Shown: positions 57,165 through 64,000 of the stretch, in pieces | Position numbering within the stretch: position 1 is the first letter of the stretch | Layout of the letters: every line of letters starts with the position of its first letter | Assembly (NCBI GenBank): GCA_020631735.1 | Contig: CM036188.1 | Span: forward strand, 18,084,214 to 18,148,213 | Length of the DNA: 64,000 nt | Source of the DNA: Saccharum officinarum | Lineage: Eukaryota > Streptophyta > Magnoliopsida > Poales > Poaceae | Direction: 5' to 3' | Translations under genes and position numbers: made by a program | The notes under the pieces: generated by a model | The model's database searches: none | The model's input: the letters and a program-made list of their open reading frames with translations, nothing else | Told to the model about the DNA's origin: nothing

Positions 57165-58720
57165 GTTAGGCAACCACGTGGCACGCGCCATGGCGCCGCC
57201 CGTCTCTACTATGGAGAGCTAGAGCTCCGCACGCGGCCACGCGCCACCCATCTGCACCGCGGCCACAGTTCCTCACTCCCGGACTGCGGGGTCCATAGGT
57301 CGACTTATCTGGAAGACCTTTCGGCAACCGGTTGCTATTGCAGTATTGCTTTCTAGCATCATCATCACCCCTCTCATGGTCTCACCTCTCCTCAACCCCC
57401 AGAGCTTCAATACAGATCCCCTCTAAATCTCAGCAGCAAGGCTAGGCCAATGGTTTCAGGCAAGCTACGCCTTGCTCAGGCCAGGTTGCATTGCAGACCA
57501 GACCACGCAATCCCACCAGTATCAGAAGGCGACACGCCCTGCCCAGCGTACCACGACGGCGGCGAGCTTCGACGTGCTGTAGGCTATATATTCACCACCG
57601 CTACGCAGCATTGAGCTCCCCCAGCCTTCCGTCGCGGTGACACGACAGAAGGAGCACGGAGTGTCAGTCGCAAGCACGTGCGGACCGCTACGCCGGCTAG
57701 CTTCGGTCTAACCAGTTCACGAGCAGGTGGTGGGCGGCATGTGCATGCGAGATTGATCGCGCAAGGACTGGCGCGTGGAGCACGGCATCGACGCCGTTGA
57801 ATCGGAGCACCTGGCAACTGTGAAGGGGGCAGATCCCTGTTGATGTCTTCCGATGCGGGATGTCTTTGATGAGCCCGTCATGTTGCTGCTTGCCTAGCAC
57901 ACTCCTTAAATTCAGATCTCTTGTGTTTAATTTTTAGTTTGAATCCTATCGTGATGTAACTCCGTTTGTTTGCCTGATTTAATTTATCTGATTTGGATTG
58001 GTGATTTCATGAGAGGAGGGAGACATGGGAGGGTAATGCTGCAAAAAGGGTCTTTACCCGTTTACCGGCGATGCTCAGTGCGGCGGGCTCCGCGGCCGGT
58101 GCAACCGGCACCCAGCTCTCGGCCTCGGTTATGACCGGCGGATGGCACGAGTACACCATGACCATCAGCGTTGGCCGCTAGAGCAGGCGAGGTGCACGCG
58201 GACGCCGACATGGAGCGAGGCCCTGGAGCTCGTCTCCGGCGCTGCATTTTTTCTCTCCACAGGCGCGCGCGAGGCGAGGTGCTAGAGCTCGGCGGCTGCC
58301 GCAGGCACACAACGCTGCGGGGAAGATGGGCATGATACGGATGTGGACGCAGACGCTGGCACGGAAGATGGGCATGATACGGATGCGGACGCAGATGCTG
58401 GCACGGTAAGACAATGGAGCTTGTCTTGGCAGCGCGTTCTTCCTTCCGCGCGGACGCGGACGCTGCGTTCTTGCTCCTCAGGTGATAGGGACGGCCCAGC
58501 CGCCGCCGCGTGCACGAGCAGCTCTGCTCCTCGTTTCGCCTGCCTCTGATCTGCATGCAATGTGCTGCCACTGCCTCAAGCCGCTCTGCTCCGCGCCGCC
58601 GCCGCCGGTTCCTCCCAAATTGGAACGTGGCCGAGGAGGACACGCTCCTCCTCTGTATTTTTACTTTATATATCACCCGCTTTCTGTGAGTTGTATTTGG
58701 ACTCAGCCCAGCTAGACTTG
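57165..58720. other. GC-rich intergenic region, no gene recognised
   Basis: GC-rich (especially 58060-58640) with overlapping frames on both strands of biased composition (Arg, Pro, His, Ala). The longest minus-strand frame (58062-58676) owes part of its length to an in-phase 42-bp repeat. No domain or conserved copy found. A promoter or first-exon CpG-rich stretch of a gene now lost is possible. Confidence 0.4.
58321..58404 (+). repeat. 42-bp tandem repeat, two units
   Basis: Units 58321-58362 and 58363-58404 begin GGAAGATGGGCATGATACGG and differ at two positions. Confidence 0.9.
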
Positions 58721-59192
58721 CGGTTGTAGCAACATGAAGCGGGAAAAAAATAGAAAACTAAATAGAATAAGAAATAACCAGAGCTAATTAGAATTGGAGA
58801 GGGAAACAGAAACAACGTTAATAATTAGGTTGGACGAAAATATAAAGTGGCCAGAAATTTAGGTATAGATAATAAGTAGTGCAAGTACGTTACAATATAA
58901 CTCAATTCATATTAGGACCGGACTCTATATCATCACTAGATGTTAAGTTGTTGTAACTCATATGAGCGTGTTGATGAATCCATGTCACATATGAGATATG
59001 GAAGGCATGATCGGATATGTTTTGGAATAGGACTCCACATTGATTATCATTAGACGCGAGCTATTATAATTTATATGAACACAGGCTATATATATATAAG
59101 TCCGGACGGAAGAAACTCTCGACTACTGGTAGTTAGGGAGGTGGACGAAAAAAATAGATGGACGAAAAAAAAGAGACTGAAATTTTATCGCT

Positions 59193-59223
<31 letters not shown>

Positions 59224-59639
59224 ATATTAGGTAGGTAATAGATATAGATATAGATTAGATCATGCGAAGAATTGAAACACATTTTTTTCCTCTGGACCCT
59301 TCACTAAATATGGCTTGATTTAATAAAGCTATTGGCCAATAACTATTGCCATATTCACTTCTTTCTGCGCATAAACTATTGCCATACTATTCATCTATTA
59401 ATAAGGATTTTTTATACGCGTGCGCGTCTTAAGTTGTCAAAGGCTTTTTAAGCAGGGACTCTTTGGGCTACTTCAATAAATAAAAAAAGTTTAACGACTT
59501 TTCACAAAATATAATTGTTTACAGCTACATCAATGGAAGTTAATATAAATTCCCTGGTTTTCCAACTAATTGGACCTTATTTACATTATAAACATAACCT
59601 TTTTATTCACAAATACTTTTCAAAAGAATAGATTCCTTA
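58721..59639. other. AT-rich intergenic region
   Basis: Contains a TTA/TAT microsatellite at about 59190-59226 and repeats of GGTGGACGAAAA and AGATATAGATATAGATTAG type. Possibly the body of the Helitron whose 3' end lies at 59715; its 5' end was not located. No gene. Confidence 0.35.
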
Positions 59640-59715
59640 AAACTTCTTTGTTACACCTTTACTATAAAATATTTTTTAAATAAATACGTGCGTGCTGCAC
59701 GTTCAACTCCGCTAG
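59640..59715 (+). mobile_element. Helitron 3' terminus
   Basis: A hairpin with a perfect 6-bp stem (ACGTGC GTGCT GCACGT, about 59687-59703) lies 8-9 bp before CTAG (59712-59715), which is followed by T. This is the canonical 3' end arrangement of plant Helitrons. The rest of the element, presumably upstream, was not delimited. Confidence 0.65.
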
Positions 59716-60283
59716 TTATACAAATAGTTATGAAAATAGCTCACCAAAATCCCGAATGAGTGCACCCGGTTGGGACGATGTGTGACAGCTGACATGTGGG
59801 GCCCAGGGTCTTCCTCATAGTGATCGGTCAATACCATATAGAGCCATAGAGGTCGGCCTTGACCGTGCGGGACGGCGACGACTGGGCGGTCGATCTCGCC
59901 GGTGGCGGGTTCTCCGGTCAGGTGGAAATTCCTTAGCTTGATCTAGGTGGTGAAGGTTCAAGTTCTCAACGTTATCTGGAGTTCGGAATTGGAGAGAAGT
60001 GGCTTGGTGATGGAGAATTTGGCCAGCAGCTGCTCCAGATTGTGCTGTGCTGGTGCGTGGCATGAACCAGTGCTGAACCAACTCTGGAGTTCAAAGATTT
60101 TGTCGCAAAAATATGGGTAAGTCACTTGACTTCCTGAACAAAATTGTTACTGGTACATTGTTCTACTATATCGAATTAAGGACGCAATGTGAACTTTCAA
60201 TGGTTTGAAAGATATAAGTTCCTAACTTTGGTACCTGAGAATTGAGAAACAAAAATTCATTTATTGAGTTATTGGTTCAGAAC
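59716..60283. other. Region downstream of the receptor kinase
   Basis: Probably includes the 3' UTR of the minus-strand kinase gene (below 60283). A minus-strand frame of 88 codons at 59815-60081 has no domain. Confidence 0.4.
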
Positions 60284-63200
60284 CTATCCTGCTGAGCTGG
60301 TCCTTCGGTTTTGGCTAAGATATTCATCCCTGATTCCATGCAGCTTGGCAGCCACCTCCTGCATGTTGATGCGCTCGTTGGGGGATGTCTTGGTGCAGCA
60401 GAGTCCAATGTTGATTACAGACTGCAGGATCTGAGCTTCACTGTCCTTGATGGCCATTGGCGTCTCCATGCTGAGGTCCAGCTCTTGCAGCAGCTGTTGG
60501 TCAACAATCTGCAACACGTTGTCAGGGAAGTTGATCTCTGTGAACTTTACAATGCTCATTCCATCCTTGAACATGTCGTCGGTTGGCCTCCTCCGGATGA
60601 ATATCTCTAGGAGAACAACTCCGAAGCTGTAGACATCCGAGGAAGTTGAGACCTGACCACCCCCTGCACATTCTGTAGAAAGGACTAAGCTGACCTAACT
60701 TTATAAATTGTGGAGTGCACTATTCAGTTAGCAAACACAGTGTGAAAAAAAGAAGGATCGATACCTGGAGCAACATATCCAATGGTTCCCTTGATTGCCA
60801 TTGAGGAATTTGAGGCCACAAAAGAAGATGCTGAGGAATCAAATTTGAGCCTTGCTAGCCCAAAGTCCCCAACATGAGCTACCATGTCATCATCCAAGAG
60901 AATGTTACTTGGTTTGAGATCACAGTGCACAATGGTTCCGTGGTGGCTATTGTGTAGATATGCCAGAACATCAGATACATCCACAAGGATGCTTAACCTC
61001 TGATCTAGTGAAATATAGTTCAAGCATGAAGAGTCTTCACCATCTCGAGTCGAGTACAATAAATTATTCAAGTCGCCTCGTGGCATGAACTTGTATACTA
61101 AGGCCTTGAAATCATTTCCAGATGAGTCCATAGTTGAGCATGCAGTTAGGATAGGAACTAGATTGCGGTGCCGCACATTTCTCAAAGCATTACACTCTGC
61201 GATGAAACTCTTTTGTGCTCCTCTTGTATCAAGACTGAAGACCTTGATGGCAACCACATTTCCATCTTGAAACAGTTTACCTTGATAAACAGAAGCATAC
61301 CTTCCCCGTCCAACTAGATTCGACGCTGCAAAGCCGTCTGTTGCTCTGAAAAGATCGCTGTAAGAATTTTTTGGTATTTCTCTTCCAAACGAGGGTAAGG
61401 AAATAGATCTGGTGGTCTGTTTTCGCCTTCGGAACAGCAGCAAAACAGAAATGATGACCACAGCAAGTAACACCGCTATGGCTACTGGGATCACTACTTT
61501 TAGTGTAACTGATAGCTCATGCTTATCTGAACCCAAAGGCACGGCAGGACAAGCCGGCAGGTGCAACTCTGGCAGCCTGCTACAGAGCTCCTGATTTCCA
61601 TCAATCCGCGTAGCAGATGTATTCTTGAATATCCCTTTTGTTGGTACCTCACCCTTAAGATTGTTGAATGACAGATCTAGTTGCTCAATAAGTTGTAGAT
61701 TTCCAAGAGATGCTGGTATTGATCCAATTAAGTTGTTATGTGACAAGTTGAGAACCTTCAGGGTCCTTATTTTGCCTAATGAAACAGGAATGCTTCCAGT
61801 GAAAGCATTGTGGTCAAGCTCGATGTCTTCTAAACTCTCACAATTGCCCAAGGTGCTAGGGATTGGTCCAGACAGATTGTTTGACGAAAGCTGCAAATAT
61901 GTGAGCTGTCTGGCATTGCCAATGGTTGGGTGGAGTGCCCCTTCTAGGTTGTTTACGTATAAGCTAATCTGTGTAATTGTTGGGATTTGGAACAGTTCCT
62001 TTGGTATGCTGCCATGAAGATTGTTGTTGGAAATGTTGAGTACTCGAAAGATTGAAAGGTTTGCAAAGCTTGTGGGTATTTGGCTGACCAACTGATTTGA
62101 CTCTAGATACAGTTCTGCTAATTGGGACAGATTTGAAAAGGATGATGGAATGGCCCCACTAAAGTAATTGCTGCCTAGTAATACCTTCTGCAGATTTTGT
62201 AGAGACCCAAGCCATTCAGGAAGCGCACCTGAAAACTGGTTCCCATCCAGTGATACGATGAACAAGTTGACAAGGTTTTCTACGCCAGGAGGAAACTCCC
62301 CTGACAATTGATTCTCTGACATGTATAGATACTGGAGGTGACTGGTAAGGTTGCCTAATGAAGGTGGTACATGCCCCTGAAGGCGATTCCTGGTCACCGA
62401 GAAATCGATCAGCTCAGTGCAGTTAGCCAAGCTGTTCAGAAACACCCAGTCTTGTTTGCTCTCTGCCTGCAGCTGATTGTATTCAAGGTTCAGCATTTCC
62501 AGCCTTTTCAGGCTGCCAATTGTGCTCGGCACCACCCCACTGAAACTGTTCCTGGACAACTCAATGTAGTACAGACCGGAAGCATTCGTCAACGAAGGCG
62601 GAATATGGCCATGAAAGAAGTTGACGGGCAGCTCAAGCAACAGGAGGTTGCGCAGCGCACTACCAAGGTCAGCTGGCACCTCTCCACTGAGCTGATTCAG
62701 ACCAAGGCTGAGGTCAGTGAGGGCAGAAAAATTCATGACGGCCTGTGGAAACCTGCCTGACAACTGATTGGCGCCCACGTAGAGCTGCTGCATATTGGAC
62801 AGTCTGGCAAACTCATCTGGGATATTTCCCGCCAAGTTATTGAATGCGCAGCTGACCACAGTGAGCGCTGTGAAGTTGGAGAGAGATGCAGGGATAGGTC
62901 CGCTAAGATTGTTAACTGAAACCTGCAATTGGCGAAGGCCAGGCGGCAGTTCTGTTGGAAACGGCCCAACAAGACCGTTCCGGTGCAGCCACAGCACCCT
63001 GAGGCTCGAACAGTTTGCGAAACTCGGTATCCTCCCCTGCAGCGTGTTGTTGCTCAGGAACAGGTACTGGAGTCGCTGGAGGTGGCCAAGGGATGGAGGT
63101 ATTTCCCCGGAGAACCGGTTGGTTGCGAGGGAGAGGTTGCGTAGGAAGGTCAAGTTTCCGAGTGAAGGAGAGATTTGCCCGACAAGGCCTCGCCTCTCAA

Positions 63201-63453
63201 GGCGAATGGAAGCGACACGGCGCGGGACGGTTGCTGTGCACATGATGCCCTCCCAGCTGCAGAAGTGGGTGCTCTCGTTCCATGAGGCCAAGGCTTGCTG
63301 TGGATCCAGAGTGATGGACTTCTTCAAGTCAAGCAGTGACAGCCGGTCTGTTTCTGTCTCTGTTTCGTTTCCGGAAGCAGAGGAGGTGGTGATGGTGCTG
63401 CAGGACATAACCAACAGCAGAAAATGTGCAACTGCAGTAGCCTTCATGGCCAT
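60284..63453 (-). CDS. LRR receptor-like kinase, LRR-XII (Xa21/EFR/FLS2-like), non-RD
   Basis: Probable plasma-membrane pattern-recognition receptor. Two exons: 63453-60765 and 60672-60284, split by a 92-bp GT-AG intron (CTCCAG/GTATCG, then TTCTACAG/AATG) that interrupts the GYVAPE motif. This late-kinase intron is usual for the subfamily. The product is about 1025 residues. It has a signal peptide (1 to about 27), LRRNT with CSWEGIMC, about 21 LRRs of GxIPxxLxNLxxLxxLxLxxN type, and a membrane helix at about 651-673 (VVIPVAIAVLLAVVIISVLL) followed by RRRK. The kinase shows VGRGRYASVYQGKL, VAIKVF, HCDLKPSN at about 841, DFGLAR, GTIGYVAP, then SSDVYSFGVVLLEIF. Cys replaces Arg before the catalytic Asp (non-RD), as in Xa21, EFR and FLS2. 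Start: ATGGCCATG gives two adjacent Met codons (63453 and 63447); either could serve. No internal stop, and all key kinase residues present. The ligand is unknown. Confidence 0.95.
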
Positions 63454-64000
63454 AATAAGCTCCTGAATTCCAATTTAAAAAAACAAAAAGCTGCTGAATT
63501 TGGTAAGACATGCATTTGTTACTGTAGTAGTAAGCAGTGCAGGACGTACAAGCGTGAACATCAGCGACAGAAGAAATTTCTGAACCTGACCTGAGTGAAT
63601 TTTCAACAGGGTTGGTCCTCTCGCTCTCAGCACAGCAGCCAGCACTTGTTTTCTGATTTGTTTCTTCTGCCTCTATCTATGGAAACAACATTAAGAGCAG
63701 ACTTGATAAGACATGGAAACATCTTGGTTTCAACTTTTTTTCTTTAAGAAATCGGAAAGTTTTCCTCAGAACCCTCCATTCCAAGACGCAAGACGCAAGC
63801 GGTTCTTTTAAGCAAGCTATGGATGGGATGGAACCATGTATTGAAGCCTCAGCGAGTGGCCTGAAGCTAGACGAATGGGGGCTTGTTGGCTTCCCTAGGA
63901 AACGTTTGCTGGAACGATTCCCGGTCGGAATGATTGACTAATTTGTGTAACAATTGATCAAACAAGATTGGTTCGGAGCCTCGTTCCAAGATAACCGAAT
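63454..64000 (-). promoter_or_regulatory. Upstream region of the receptor kinase, possible 5' UTR intron
   Basis: On the minus strand TTCACTCAG/GTCAGG (about 63590) is donor-like and TTGGAATTCAG (about 63463), just before GAGCTTATTATGGCC, is acceptor-like, so a short 5' UTR intron is possible. No clear TATA box was picked out. The last 300 bp show no gene. Confidence 0.35.

Noticed and set aside
56301..57191. Complete small LRR protein of 296 codons
   Set aside because: Its two ends are chance extensions outside the NLR homology; the core is a truncated NLR copy.
58062..58676. Minus-strand Arg/His/Pro-rich frame of 204 codons
   Set aside because: Composition-driven and lengthened by an in-phase 42-bp tandem repeat; no conserved domain.

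Overview
This is nuclear DNA from a flowering plant, almost certainly a grass (Poaceae, probably a panicoid). The evidence is the mix of a Tekay-type chromovirus, a Sirevirus, CACTA elements with CACTA/TAGTG ends, Helitrons, Stowaway MITEs, a tandemly duplicated NLR-type locus and an Xa21-like non-RD LRR receptor kinase. There is no sign of bacterial, organellar or viral genome organisation. Most of the window is nested transposable elements; only a few stretches look like host genes.

Layout. 1-10614 is a Ty3/gypsy chromovirus (left LTR cut by the window edge) with orf0, gag, pol and a chromodomain, broken by in-frame stops. 10615-13763 holds truncated gypsy and Ty1/copia remnants; the copia 5' LTR ends exactly where the 3' flank of the NLR unit begins. 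13764-18270 is an NLR-like gene on the minus strand (NLR1) with a degenerate nucleotide-binding region and a long LRR. Upstream of it are a TRIM element (18418-19154), a Helitron (from 19371) and a CACTA end (from 20390) that carries a complete Sirevirus insertion (21364-32696, 5-bp target duplication TCACT).

32697-44419 is a MITE-rich stretch with two diverged copies (about 35.0-37.4 kb and 41.3-44.1 kb) of a duplicated block, separated by a CACTA-like element. The block contains exon-like pieces of an unidentified minus-strand gene; a third partial copy lies at 53.9-54.3 kb. 44420-50051 is a minus-strand Helitron, related to the one at 19371, split by a clean 2.6-kb CACTA element (47414-50032, target duplication CTA). 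54.4-57.2 kb is a second, truncated copy of the NLR locus (NLR2 pseudogene) with its matching 3' flank. 57.2-60.2 kb is intergenic and includes a Helitron 3' end at 59715. 60284-63453 is an apparently intact two-exon LRR receptor kinase (LRR-XII/Xa21-like) on the minus strand, with its upstream region to 64000.

The host genes present are of immune-receptor type: an NLR cluster with one long copy and one relic, and a cell-surface LRR kinase. The rest is the record of duplication and nested insertion around them. I did not find a convincing new multi-gene system. The best leads are the NB-degenerate NLR with an internal LRR duplication, the triplicated unidentified exon block, the Helitron pair with a 60-bp minisatellite, the gene-fragment-carrying CACTA, and tRNA-like sequences in or beside three elements.
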